Source: Panacagrimonas sp041603235 (GTDB lineage Bacteria; Pseudomonadota; Gammaproteobacteria; Nevskiales; Nevskiaceae). Taken from it: a DNA stretch of 64,000 bases. The number at the start of each line of letters is the position of its first letter. Within the stretch, counting starts at the first letter, position 1. The notes beneath the pieces were generated by a model. The model searched no databases. It was not told the DNA's origin and was given only the letters and a program-made list of their open reading frames with translations. The position numbers were made by a program, and so were the translations under genes. The DNA is taken from NCBI GenBank assembly GCA_041603235.1, contig JBFIES010000008.1, positions 1 through 64,000 on the forward strand, read 5' to 3'. Below, in pieces: positions 33,329 through 41,730 of this stretch.

Positions 33329-34360
33329 TCAGTCGTCGCCATTGGCTGCATTGCGCTTGCTCCGAAGCCTTGCCATGGCACCGCGACCGGCTTCCAGATT
33401 CTCTCCATAGCGCACGATCATGCGCTCGGATTTCCAGCGGCCCTGACGCATGATTTCCGCGCCGCTGAAATTGGCCGCGAGCAGATCCTGCGCGGCTCCA
33501 ACTCTTGTGCTGTGGCCCGATACACGACTCGGATCAATTCCAGCTGCCAGTGCCCGTAGCTTGAACAGCCGTGCGATGTCACGGTCTGATAATGGCGATT
33601 TGTATTTGTCGGGTTTGTTGGATTTGGGCGTCGATCTGAACAGCGGGCCTTCGACCACGCCCGAGATGGCTTGCCAAGCCTGGATACGTTCAACGGTCTC
33701 GGGCGAAATATATTGCAGCACGCCAGCGCCTTCCTGATCGGTTTTGCTGTGCGGCAGAAATATGCGGCCCGAACCATCGGGTTCTACGGAGACGTCCTGG
33801 GCCAGAACCGAGATCAGTTCGCTGCGACGAAACATGGTCTCGAACGCAACGCTCAGCAAAGCCGCATCGCGAACATCTCGCGGAACATTGGGGTCCAGCT
33901 GCGCAATCATTGCGTCAATATCGGCTTCGGTCAGACCTTTGGCCTGACGTTGGCGCGTGGACAGATATTCGCGTCGGAGGCCGCGCCACATCAATCTGGC
34001 TTCCATGGAATCCATGGGCGACGGCAAGCCTGCCAATCGATGCACCACAGTGAGCGTGGACAAGTAGTGATCGATGGTGGCGCGCTTGCGACCCGCCTGG
34101 ATGCGATCCATCAGAAACGCACGCAATGCCGGTAGCTCGACGGGAATGGGATCAAAACCATTCTCGGAACAAAATTTGGTCCAGACGCGCCAGTCTGCAC
34201 GCCATGTCCTCAGGGTGTTGGGCGCGTACGCGAGCTTGAGGTCGTGCGCGAGCGATTTAAGGCGATCGACGGCGCCGTCAGCCGTGTGCGTCAAAAGATC
34301 TGCAACGGCGGAGTGCTGTGCGACGGATTCTGGATCTGCGAGCTTTGTGGATGTGTTCAT
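33329..34360 (-). CDS. Tyrosine recombinase/site-specific integrase
   Basis: Recombinase of 343 residues. An N-terminal SAM-like core-binding domain (APNTLRTWRADWRVWTKFCSENGFD, in parts) precedes the catalytic domain with the expected residues: Arg in MFRRSELISV, His-x-x-Arg in SGHSTRVGAAQDL, Trp in GRWKSE and nucleophile Tyr in MIVRYGENLE. Start at the ATG 34360; longer in-frame starts run into its own promoter. No excisionase, phage or cassette gene adjoins it, and I see no obvious att repeat. It could be a remnant of an integrated element or a stand-alone recombinase. The neighbouring surface-protein genes may mark the accessory segment it belongs to. Confidence 0.85.
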   Translation of the reverse strand: MNTSTKLADPESVAQHSAVADLLTHTADGAVDRLKSLAHDLKLAYAPNTLRTWRADWRVWTKFCSENGFDPIPVELPALRAFLMDRIQAGRKRATIDHYLSTLTVVHRLAGLPSPMDSMEARLMWRGLRREYLSTRQRQAKGLTEADIDAMIAQLDPNVPRDVRDAALLSVAFETMFRRSELISVLAQDVSVEPDGSGRIFLPHSKTDQEGAGVLQYISPETVERIQAWQAISGVVEGPLFRSTPKSNKPDKYKSPLSDRDIARLFKLRALAAGIDPSRVSGHSTRVGAAQDLLAANFSGAEIMRQGRWKSERMIVRYGENLEAGRGAMARLRSKRNAANGDD

Positions 34361-34366
34361 GCGACA

Positions 34367-34414
34367 ACCGTATCGGCATCTAATGTGTCCGTCAACTGCC
34401 ATTGTCGGACACAT
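34367..34414 (-). promoter_or_regulatory. Recombinase promoter with overlapping inverted repeat
   Basis: On the leftward strand TTGACG (34395-34390), a 17-base spacer and TACGGT (34372-34367) lie so close to the ATG that the transcript would have almost no leader. Perfect nine-base inverted arms ATGTGTCCG (34383-34391) and CGGACACAT (34406-34414), 14 bases apart, straddle the -35 box. They look like an operator or a recombinase binding site. Confidence 0.5.
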
Positions 34415-34585
34415 AAAATATTGTCTCAATAGGTCTAAACCTTGTCGGTTCCAGATGGAATGACCGAGATATACATTCGCTGACTAGACGACAGCGTACG
34501 TAGTCATCAACATGCTCGAAATTATTCAAATGGACAATGTTTCAGCTTCAGCCGCAGAGCCATCGAATTCAGGGAGATCAACATC

Positions 34586-35140
34586 ATGAATCAAACCCGG
34601 ACCCAGCTGACGGTTTCAATGTTGGTGGCAGCCTTACTACTCATCTGCGGGCCCGCACATGCAGAGATCACCGCTGGTGGTGGTGTTGGCTTTTCCCAGT
34701 TGTCATCTTATGAAGATGTCGATGATGGAACCGCGTGGCGAGGATTCTTCGGCTACCGCGCCGCAAGCGTTCCTTTCTATGCAGAGATTCAGTATCTCGA
34801 TAGCGGCGAACTTGGCATAGACGATTTCTTCGGCGTTGAACTGCAATTTGATGGATTCACAGCTGCGGCGGCCTACCGAATGGTGGTCGATTCAATCAAC
34901 GGTTCAGACATCATCTTCAAGGCTGGTGCGTACTCGTTGGTTGTTGAAGCAACTGGACCCAGCGGCAGCGCAACAGACGACGGCAGCGGCGCACTGATTG
35001 GCATTGGGGGCAACTGGATGTTCACGCCACATTTAGGGCTCAATCTGGATGCCCAGATTCTGTTTGGCGTTGAAGATCTGGCCAATGAGGAAGATCTCAC
35101 TGTCGTCACCGTTGGATTGATGTACGCGTTCTTCGAATGA
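34586..35140 (+). CDS. Small outer-membrane beta-barrel protein
   Basis: Exported protein of 184 residues with a signal peptide (VSMLVAALLLICGPAHA). It continues as an eight-strand-like barrel: EITAGGGVGFSQLSS, WRGFFGYRAASVPFYAEIQYLDSG, VELQFDGFTAAAAYRMV, IIFKAGAYSLVVEATG, IGIGGNWMFTPHLGLNLDAQILFG and the final VVTVGLMYAFFE, with an aromatic near the C-terminus. It resembles the OmpW/opacity-porin-like superfamily, without a binding or enzymatic domain. It is divergent from the recombinase gene. Function unknown; adhesion or surface structure is possible. Confidence 0.7.
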   Translation: MNQTRTQLTVSMLVAALLLICGPAHAEITAGGGVGFSQLSSYEDVDDGTAWRGFFGYRAASVPFYAEIQYLDSGELGIDDFFGVELQFDGFTAAAAYRMVVDSINGSDIIFKAGAYSLVVEATGPSGSATDDGSGALIGIGGNWMFTPHLGLNLDAQILFGVEDLANEEDLTVVTVGLMYAFFE

Positions 35141-35683
35141 TTGAGCTCAGCTTTCGCACGCGGACTGCTTGCAGTTGTTCAATCTATTGCCAGGCTCCTA
35201 ATAGACAGCGCATTCGCGCGGCACGCACCCTGCCCTTGATGAGGTGAATCATGGCTTTGTGTTCTGCCGCCTAGGCGGGAACTGTAAAACCAGCCCCGGT
35301 CAGCAGACTTTGGCATGGAGCGAAAACGAGTCCGGTTGTGATCCCACGGACGTCTTTGATCGTACTTATGCGTGTTTGCCAACGTGTCTCGCCCCTCCCT
35401 AGCTGAGCCACTCATCTCCCGTCGCTGCAAATCTTCAACAAATTTTTGTGGCATTAGTTTCGAGGCGCCTGACAGGGCGCAGAAGCTGATTGTGGTATGT
35501 ATGCGCGAGTCGTTCTAATGGGAGCAGAGAAATTCTCTGACTCGAAGAGCGAATCAAGCATGGGGACTATTACGAGAAACTGGAGAGAACGCCCCTTCGC
35601 CTCCAATGCCCCCTATTGGGCTTGCGGCATGCGTTTTTTGCAGCCAAGACAAGAAGTAATTTGATCATCAAGGAGTAACAGGA
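35141..35683 (+). other. 543-base non-coding region with two dyad elements
   Basis: No credible gene. CCGCCTAGGCGG at 35267-35278 is a perfect palindrome flanked by GTTC and GAAC. At 35506-35544 a nested dyad occurs: CAGAGAA and TTCTCTG around one base (35525-35539), inside outer arms CGAGTC and GACTCG. TCTATT/AATAGA (35183-35205) may be a weak terminator for the barrel gene. The length is unusual for this gene-dense window and may reflect regulatory DNA for the surface-protein gene or decayed sequence. Confidence 0.45.
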
Positions 35684-37378
35684 ATGAATAAGAAGAACCG
35701 TCATTTTCGCGTCCGCCTGCTCGGTCGCTTCGGCTTGATCGGGGCGATGGCGAGTGCTGGCTTCCTGCCAAATGCGCACGCTGACGCCACCGTGGAATGC
35801 AACGTCAACGCAGCTTTTCCTGCCAGCACCACGGAATGCGGCGAAAGTTCAGTTGCCTCCGGTCAGTTTTCCACAGCGGTCGGAAGTGTTGTCACTGCAA
35901 CTGGGGACCGGTCGTCAGCATTTGGACGTCTTGCGGAAGCCCTTGAGAGCGATGCCACGGCACTGGGGCATGATGCGAATGCTTCGGCTCGCAACTCAGT
36001 TGCAGTTGGCCAAGGGGCGCTCGTGGGGGTCGACGGCATGCGAGGAACCAGCGTCGGCCGAAACGCCACGGTGTCGGAGCCAGGCGGCACAAGTGTGGGT
36101 GCTGAATCTGATGCCCAGGGCGTCGGCGCCACCGCATTGGGTGGTGACGGAGTAGACGCAGGCGTGACTGGAGCACAGGCCTTTGGTTCGGGCGCGACGG
36201 CGCTGGGCTCGGATACCCATGCAGTAGCAGAGGATGCGATCGCGGTTGGCAGAGGATCCTGGGCGGAAGCGATTGATTCCGTCGCAATAGGCGCTGATTC
36301 TTATGTCAGTGCCGGCACTAGTGTCGCCATTGGCGCTGATTCGGTTGCCAGCGGAGACGAAAGTACATCGCTTGGACATACGGCTCGAGCACGTGGCGAT
36401 AGCAGCACCCACGTCGGATTCAACTCCGGCGCAAATTCCACATCAAGCGCAAATTTTTCAACGGCGGTGGGCGCTCAATCTTTGGTCGCTAACGATGCAG
36501 AGAACAATACCGCTGTAGGATTTCAATCGATGCTGGTGAATACATCGGGCGCGCAGAACACGGCGGTGGGTGCGTTCTCGATGATGAGTAACACCACCGG
36601 TAGTGCCAATATGGCCGTGGGCACCAATGCTCTGTTGTCCAATACCACCGGCATCAACAATATGGCCATGGGCAACAATGCACTGCGAGCCAATGTGGAG
36701 GGGAGTAACAATGTCGCCGTGGGGCGTGCCTCGCTACTGGCGGTTAGCCAGGGGCAGCTGAATGTGGGCATTGGTACACAAGCACTGAACAATCTGGCAA
36801 CAGGCAGCCAAAACATTGCCGTTGGTGGACAGTCTGGCGTCAACCTGACTCAGGGAGCACAGAACATCTACATCGGCACACCTGGCGGTGCGAGTACAGA
36901 GTCCAAGGTGACTCGAATTGGCTCTACACAGACGCGTGCTTTCATGGCGGGCATTAGCGGAACGCCCATTGCCAGCGGCGCAACGGTGGTGGTTGGCACG
37001 GATGGTCAGCTCGGTATCCTGGCGTCTTCGGCGCGCTTCAAACAGGGCATTACAGACATGGCGGATCAGTCTGATCGTCTCATGCAGCTGCGTCCTGTGA
37101 CCTATGCCTACAAATCTGAGCCGGAAGCCCGGCATTTCGGCTTGATTGCAGAAGATGTCGCCAAGGTCTATCCGGAGTTGGTGGTGCGAAATGCAAACGG
37201 GGAAATTGACACGGTTCAGTATGTTGAACTGGTTCCGGTGCTACTGCAGCGCGTGCAGGATCAACAACGTGAACTCAACGAGCTAAAGGCAACGCTGGTT
37301 CAGCAGAACCAGGAGTTGAATGAGCGTCTGGCGCAAATTGAAACTGCTACGCGTAGTCGCGAACTGGCCAGCCGATAA
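35684..37378 (+). CDS. Head-repeat surface protein with C-terminal S74 self-processing chaperone domain
   Basis: Exported protein of 564 residues. An N-terminal signal (LLGRFGLIGAMASAGFLPNAHA) is followed by about 400 residues of YadA-head-like repeats of the form SxAxGxxAxA (for example NSVAVGQGALV, DAIAVGRGSWA, TSVAIGADSVA, NTAVGAFSM), expected to build a trimeric left-handed roll. From residue 448 there is a Peptidase_S74/endosialidase-type intramolecular chaperone: Ser448 and Lys453 in SSARFK match the self-cleavage dyad, then PVTYAYKSEPEARHFGLIAEDV, then a terminal coiled coil (QDQQRELNELKATLVQQNQ). There is no YadA anchor, so after cleavage the head may be released or bound to another surface protein. 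Confidence 0.85.
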   Translation: MNKKNRHFRVRLLGRFGLIGAMASAGFLPNAHADATVECNVNAAFPASTTECGESSVASGQFSTAVGSVVTATGDRSSAFGRLAEALESDATALGHDANASARNSVAVGQGALVGVDGMRGTSVGRNATVSEPGGTSVGAESDAQGVGATALGGDGVDAGVTGAQAFGSGATALGSDTHAVAEDAIAVGRGSWAEAIDSVAIGADSYVSAGTSVAIGADSVASGDESTSLGHTARARGDSSTHVGFNSGANSTSSANFSTAVGAQSLVANDAENNTAVGFQSMLVNTSGAQNTAVGAFSMMSNTTGSANMAVGTNALLSNTTGINNMAMGNNALRANVEGSNNVAVGRASLLAVSQGQLNVGIGTQALNNLATGSQNIAVGGQSGVNLTQGAQNIYIGTPGGASTESKVTRIGSTQTRAFMAGISGTPIASGATVVVGTDGQLGILASSARFKQGITDMADQSDRLMQLRPVTYAYKSEPEARHFGLIAEDVAKVYPELVVRNANGEIDTVQYVELVPVLLQRVQDQQRELNELKATLVQQNQELNERLAQIETATRSRELASR

Positions 37379-37391
37379 TCTGAGAGTGCCG

Positions 37392-37428
37392 ATAATGCGC
37401 TGCGCGCGGAATGTGCGCAGCGCATTAT
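37392..37428. terminator. Strong bidirectional hairpin terminator
   Basis: ATAATGCGCTGCGC (37392-37405) and GCGCAGCGCATTAT (37415-37428) are perfect 14-base arms around a nine-base loop, followed by TCTTATT. It lies between the convergent surface-protein gene and ferredoxin reductase gene and can serve both. Confidence 0.8.
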
Positions 37429-37483
37429 TCTTATTGAGGGGCGCTCATCGCTGAAGTTTCATCCAGCAATGCTCGCTCCACAG

Positions 37484-38827
37484 TTATGCCCGGTCTAAGG
37501 TCTGAACCATCTCTTCAACGCGAGTGAATTTGACTCGTGGTCGGGACATTGGCCTGCCCTGCTCTCTTTCCGCATGATCAATTTTCTGCCAGTCGCAGAA
37601 GTGAATGATGCGCCGCGTCAGCGCGTCGAATTTTTCCAGGCGTTGTTGTGCATTGAGTGAGTTGCTACCGGACAACACACCTGCGCTTGCATCGGCCAGC
37701 AGTGATGCAACGCAATCACGCGCACATTTCTTGTTGCTGCCGATAATGCCCTGTGGACCACGACGAATCCATCCGGTGACGTAGGCACCGGGAACAGGGG
37801 TTCCATCGTCCATGACGCGGCCGGACTCGCTGGGAATGATGCCTCGCGCTTCATCAAATGGCAGGCCTTGCAGGGCCCTTCCGCGATAACCAATCGCGGA
37901 AAGGATCAGGCCGCTGCTCAGTACTTCATTGCTTGATGTCAGGCGCAGACCTTCCACTTTTTTGTCACCGACAATTTCTGCAGGCGAGGTATGGAATCGC
38001 AGCAAAATTCTGCGTTTCCCAACGGTGCGCTCTTCGCAGAGCTTGCGCAACGCAGCCATCTTGGGATCGCCATCTGCTGACGCATTCAGCACTGTCTGCA
38101 GTGCTTCGGCGCCTTCCACGCTGATGGCGGTGTCTGGCAGGTCGCCCAGTTCTTCGAGTTCCGGGAAGTTGAACGCGGCTTCGGCAAGGCCGCGCCGTCC
38201 GAGAATGACGACTTCCCGAATCCGGCTTTGAGACAGTGCCTTTAGCGCGTGCTCAGCGATGTCAGTCTGGCGCAGTTCTTCAACCGGCTTGAGAAGGATG
38301 CGTGCAACATCCATTGAAACATTGCCATTGCCGATGATCACGGCACGTTCGGTCTGCAGATTGAAATGCTCCTGACTGAAGTCAGGGTGACCGTTGTACC
38401 AACCAACGAAGCGCCGAGCGGAACTGCAGCCCGGCAAATCTTCACCTGGAATACCTAGTTTTCGCTCTCCATCGGCACCGATGGCATAAATGACGGCGTC
38501 ATACCAGGCAGACAATTGCGCTGGCAAGACTGTCTCGCCCACGCAGACGTTTCCGATGAATTTGAAGCCTGGCCGATGCGCGATGGCATCGTAGACCCGC
38601 GCCATTTTCTTCTTGTCCGGATGATCTGGCGCAACACCGCCGCGGATCAATCCCCAGGGCGTGGGCAGGCGATCCAGCACATCCACTTCAATATTTTGAT
38701 GCACTCTCCTGGATAGACGCCCCGCTGCAAACGTTCCGCTCGGTGCCTCAAGCAGGTGTCCTGCGGCGTACATGCCGGATGGGCCGCTGCCGACGATGGC
38801 CACTCGCAAAGGACGCGTCTCAGTCAC
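37484..38827 (-). CDS. FprA-type ferredoxin-NADP reductase (adrenodoxin reductase family)
   Basis: FAD enzyme of 447 residues that passes electrons between NADPH and a ferredoxin. FAD loop VAIVGSGPSGMYAAGHLLE at the start, then RLPTPWGLIRGGVAPDHPDKK, VVIGNGNVSMDVARILL-like NADP fold near residue 170, and RVMDDGTPVPGAYVTGWIRRGPQGIIGSNKKCA (in parts) near the end are family hallmarks. Start is the GTG at 38827, which overlaps the ferredoxin stop; the open frame upstream is only the shadow of the ferredoxin gene. Last gene of the operon molybdopterin oxidoreductase-ferredoxin-reductase, so it should link NADP(H) to that enzyme. Confidence 0.9.
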   Translation of the reverse strand: MTETRPLRVAIVGSGPSGMYAAGHLLEAPSGTFAAGRLSRRVHQNIEVDVLDRLPTPWGLIRGGVAPDHPDKKKMARVYDAIAHRPGFKFIGNVCVGETVLPAQLSAWYDAVIYAIGADGERKLGIPGEDLPGCSSARRFVGWYNGHPDFSQEHFNLQTERAVIIGNGNVSMDVARILLKPVEELRQTDIAEHALKALSQSRIREVVILGRRGLAEAAFNFPELEELGDLPDTAISVEGAEALQTVLNASADGDPKMAALRKLCEERTVGKRRILLRFHTSPAEIVGDKKVEGLRLTSSNEVLSSGLILSAIGYRGRALQGLPFDEARGIIPSESGRVMDDGTPVPGAYVTGWIRRGPQGIIGSNKKCARDCVASLLADASAGVLSGSNSLNAQQRLEKFDALTRRIIHFCDWQKIDHAEREQGRPMSRPRVKFTRVEEMVQTLDRA

Positions 38828-39098
38828 CTGCCATCTCCTGCACACGTGTTTTGAAGTGATTCTTGTTGATCTGCGCGTAATGCACCCACTTTGTCGGCAA
38901 GGTGTCCATCGGGAAAATGGCATTGACCGGGCAGGCTTCTTCGCAGGCTCCGCAGTCTGTGCATTGCACTGGATTAATGTAGAGCTGCGTAGCGGCCTCA
39001 AATCCATTTTCATCCGGCATCGGGTGAATGCAATCTACCGGGCAAACCTCGACGCAGGAATAATCAGCCACGCAAGGCGCGGCGACCACGTAAGCCAT
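38820..39098 (-). CDS. Seven-iron-type ferredoxin
   Basis: Ferredoxin of 92 residues with two cluster motifs: an N-terminal CVADYSCVEVCPVDC (the spacing of a 3Fe-4S or 4Fe-4S site of FdxA-like proteins) and CTDCGACEEACP, a classical 4Fe-4S site. The tail of about 35 residues is the usual length for this class. Its ATG overlaps the stop of the molybdopterin oxidoreductase gene and its stop overlaps the start of the FprA-type reductase gene. The three therefore make an electron chain in one operon. Confidence 0.92.
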   Translation of the reverse strand: MAYVVAAPCVADYSCVEVCPVDCIHPMPDENGFEAATQLYINPVQCTDCGACEEACPVNAIFPMDTLPTKWVHYAQINKNHFKTRVQEMAGD

Positions 39099-41320
39099 CA
39101 GGCAGCCTCCATGATCGACGAAGTGTTCTTGACTCGCCGGACGCGAACGGCAATGCCATTCACCGTTGCATTTCCGCTTGGCAGGTCAGTTGACTCGACG
39201 CTGTTGGTGGTCAGGCTGTTATAGCCCGACCCGCCCACTGCGACCGCGTTCTGCCAGCCGCCTGCGTGGCCCCAGCCCTGCGGTAGTGCAATGCAGCCGG
39301 GCATCATTTCGTCACTCACACGTGCAGCGGGAACGATGATGGAACCGTGTTTGGAGGTGATCTCAACCGGGTCTCCATCTTCAATGCCAAAGCGTGTTGC
39401 ATCCTCAGGATGAATCCGCAGGCGCTGAACGCGATCACCCACGATCAGCTTCGGGATGTTGTGCAGCCAGGTGTTCTGCGTGCGAAGTTCGCGCAGGCTG
39501 ATCAGGCTGAGCGGAAACTCGGAATCTGTTTCCGTGCGGTGGGCGAGCATGCGCTTCATTTCATTTCGGATCACGGCATGGTCGAGCTGAACCCTCTTCC
39601 CTTTGGTGAAAAGGCGCTTCTTGAGAATTCCGGTAGGAAGATTGTCTGCAAGCTTCACCGCACCGTTGCCTGTCATGAGTTTCTTGCGGCTCAATCCGCC
39701 TGGCCGCAGGCCGAACCAATCGCCTTCCGGCCCGGTTCGCAAACCGATGTCCATCAGGAACGAAGGCGAAGGACGCAGGCCGAGCTTGCCCAGCAGCTGC
39801 GCGCCGGGAAAATCTGCGGGCACGATTCCAATCCGTTTGCAGACCTCGTCCATGATCCAAGCATCTTCGCGCACATCGCCGCGAGGTGGCACCGTCGGGC
39901 CCACCCACTGCGCATGTGGAATGCCAGCGTGCGACTGGGTGAAGATTGGAAAACCTTCTCGCTCCAGCCACACCGTTGGCGGCAATATGTAATGCGCCAG
40001 ACGACTGGTTTCCGTCATGTAGACATCGAGGGAAATCAGCAAGTCCAGCTCTTCGAACGCTTCGCGCAATTCGCCCGCCGCTGGGCTGCTGTTGGCCGGG
40101 TTGGCGCCGACGACCATCATGGCGCGAAGCTGGCCCTTGCCGGGCGTTCTGATCTCGCGCGGGATACTCACTACTGGAGACGTGCCCGCCACTTCTGGAA
40201 AGTTATCAACCCGGGTACGCCAACGATCGTAGCCAGTCGACTTCATGCGATGCATCATCGTTTCGAGGTCGATGAAGGGACGCCCGAAGCACCACCCGCC
40301 CGGCCGATCCAGGTTGCCGGTCACGATGTTCAAGACATCGAGAAAATATTTTCCGAGCGAGGCAAAGGGGCCAATCGACATGCCGCAGCGACCGTAGGCA
40401 CACGCAGATTTCGCCCTGGCAAAGTCGCGTGCCAATTGGCGAATGGTTTCTACGCCAATGCCACTTGCGGCCGATACCTGCTCCAAATCCAGCGAAGCCA
40501 ACAGTTCTGGCAAGACCTCGTGGCCCGAGGTCTGCTCGCGCAGTGCCGTCATGTCGGCAAGGCCCTCGTCAAAGATCACCTTGACCAGCGCGGCCAGCAA
40601 CCACACATCACCATTGGGCCGAATGGGAATGTGCTCGAACAGTGAAGCGGTTTCGCTACGGCGCGGGTCGATCACCACGACTCGCCCTCCCCGCTCAACA
40701 ACGCCCATCATGGCATCGCGGAAGCGGCCGATATTGGCCATGCTGCCGTGCGACACCACTGGATTTGCGCCCAGGCACAACATGAAGTCAGTACGGTGGA
40801 TGTCAGGCAGAGGATTTAGAAAATTGCTGCCGTACAACAGCTCGCTAATCATCCAGTAGCCGTTGATATCGATGGAAGCAGCGCTGTACAGGTGCTTGGT
40901 CTTCAATGCGCCGGCCATGCCAAACAGATTCAGGAAGGCACCAAAATTCCAAGCTACGGAATTGCCCTGATAGAGGCCAATGGAGTCGGTTCCATGCTTG
41001 GCGATGATCTGCCTCAGACGGGCGCCGATATCATCCAGTGCCTCATCCCAGCTGACTTGCGTGAAACTGCCATCGGGCTGGCGTTTCAGAGGGTGCAACA
41101 GGCGGTCCGGATCGTCGCGCACGGCGGAAAAGGCCAGGCCCTTTGAACAGGCGAAGCCGCGCGTATTGGGGTGATCCGGGTCAGGCCTAAGCGAGATGAC
41201 CTCGCTGCCCCGCACTGTCGCTTCAAGCCCGCAGGAGCCTTCGCAGACGCCGCAGAAAATTTTTCGTGTAACCGGTGCTTCGCTGACATCAGCTGTCGGT
41301 CCAACTTGTATTCCACTCAC
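39098..41320 (-). CDS. Molybdopterin-dependent oxidoreductase, DMSO-reductase superfamily
   Basis: Cytoplasmic molybdenum or tungsten enzyme of 740 residues (no Tat signal). The N-terminal iron-sulfur motif CGVCEGSCGLEA with a fourth cysteine in GFACSKG binds a 4Fe-4S cluster. ALDDIGARLRQIIAKHGTDSI and LCLGANPVVSH follow the superfamily, and the C-terminal molydop-binding domain starts PLSLISLRELRTQNTWLHNIPK, in parts. GTG start behind AGGAGGAAG. With its ferredoxin and FprA-type reductase it forms a self-contained redox system. Relatives include formate dehydrogenase and assimilatory reductases; I cannot name the substrate. Its neighbour is an acyl-CoA ligase rather than a nitrate or formate gene. 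Confidence 0.87.
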   Translation of the reverse strand: MSGIQVGPTADVSEAPVTRKIFCGVCEGSCGLEATVRGSEVISLRPDPDHPNTRGFACSKGLAFSAVRDDPDRLLHPLKRQPDGSFTQVSWDEALDDIGARLRQIIAKHGTDSIGLYQGNSVAWNFGAFLNLFGMAGALKTKHLYSAASIDINGYWMISELLYGSNFLNPLPDIHRTDFMLCLGANPVVSHGSMANIGRFRDAMMGVVERGGRVVVIDPRRSETASLFEHIPIRPNGDVWLLAALVKVIFDEGLADMTALREQTSGHEVLPELLASLDLEQVSAASGIGVETIRQLARDFARAKSACAYGRCGMSIGPFASLGKYFLDVLNIVTGNLDRPGGWCFGRPFIDLETMMHRMKSTGYDRWRTRVDNFPEVAGTSPVVSIPREIRTPGKGQLRAMMVVGANPANSSPAAGELREAFEELDLLISLDVYMTETSRLAHYILPPTVWLEREGFPIFTQSHAGIPHAQWVGPTVPPRGDVREDAWIMDEVCKRIGIVPADFPGAQLLGKLGLRPSPSFLMDIGLRTGPEGDWFGLRPGGLSRKKLMTGNGAVKLADNLPTGILKKRLFTKGKRVQLDHAVIRNEMKRMLAHRTETDSEFPLSLISLRELRTQNTWLHNIPKLIVGDRVQRLRIHPEDATRFGIEDGDPVEITSKHGSIIVPAARVSDEMMPGCIALPQGWGHAGGWQNAVAVGGSGYNSLTTNSVESTDLPSGNATVNGIAVRVRRVKNTSSIMEAA

Positions 41321-41730
41321 TGGCCTTCCTCCTCTTGGCGGGTATGCCCGCTCTAAACTGGACGCTTGTGATCACCTGCGTGTGATTATGTGCAGTGCAA
41401 TAGGCAACAGTTTGCAGCGCTCCAGAACGTCTCGCCGGTCAGTGACGGCGTGTCGCTCTAGAGCCGGCCTGCAATGATCTTGCTGTCCCTAGTGCAGATC
41501 TCAGTTACGCAGCCCACAACACATCTTGCATTGGGCTTTGTAAGCGTAAATAGATCATAACTGATTCAGCATGAAAATAGTTTATGCCATGAGGCCTCAG
41601 AGACAAGGGGCGCCGCGGCGTCCTTGTCTTATGCTCGTGACAGAATTGGGCTACGGAGCCTTCGAACCCTGACCTGTCAGTACGGGGGCTGTCCCGCCTG
41701 ACAGGCCGTTTCAGGACCGCAAATCAGTCT
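41321..41730 (-). other. 410-base intergenic region with two hairpins
   Basis: No gene visible. CCTGTCAG (41673-41680) and CTGACAGG (41698-41705) form a hairpin 26 bases past the acyl-CoA ligase stop. AGACAAGG (41601-41608) and CCTTGTCT (41622-41629), with a C/G-rich core, form a second. Both could end leftward transcription, although neither has a clear T-run. The segment 41530-41590 is rich in A and T and probably holds the promoter of the molybdopterin operon. Confidence 0.45.

Noticed and set aside
35261..35290. A single hairpin GTTC-TGCCGCCTAGGCGG-GAAC similar to a type I-F CRISPR repeat
   Set aside because: No second copy occurs at the expected spacing on either side, and no cas genes are present. 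I treat it as an isolated palindrome.
33329..37378. A prophage or integron around the tyrosine recombinase
   Set aside because: There are no phage structural, excision or cassette genes, no array of attC-like sites and no visible flanking direct repeat. Only a small accessory segment can be suggested.
38828..39013. 62-codon N-terminal extension of the ferredoxin reductase frame
   Set aside because: It lies inside the ferredoxin gene in another frame and has no reductase similarity; the GTG at 38827 directly precedes the FAD fold.
39347..40645. Rightward open frame of 432 codons
   Set aside because: It is a shadow on the strand opposite the molybdopterin oxidoreductase and has no recognisable motif.
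41655..41680. TTCGAACCCT, resembling a tRNA T-loop
   Set aside because: The flanking bases do not form a T-stem or any cloverleaf. No tRNA was found in the window.
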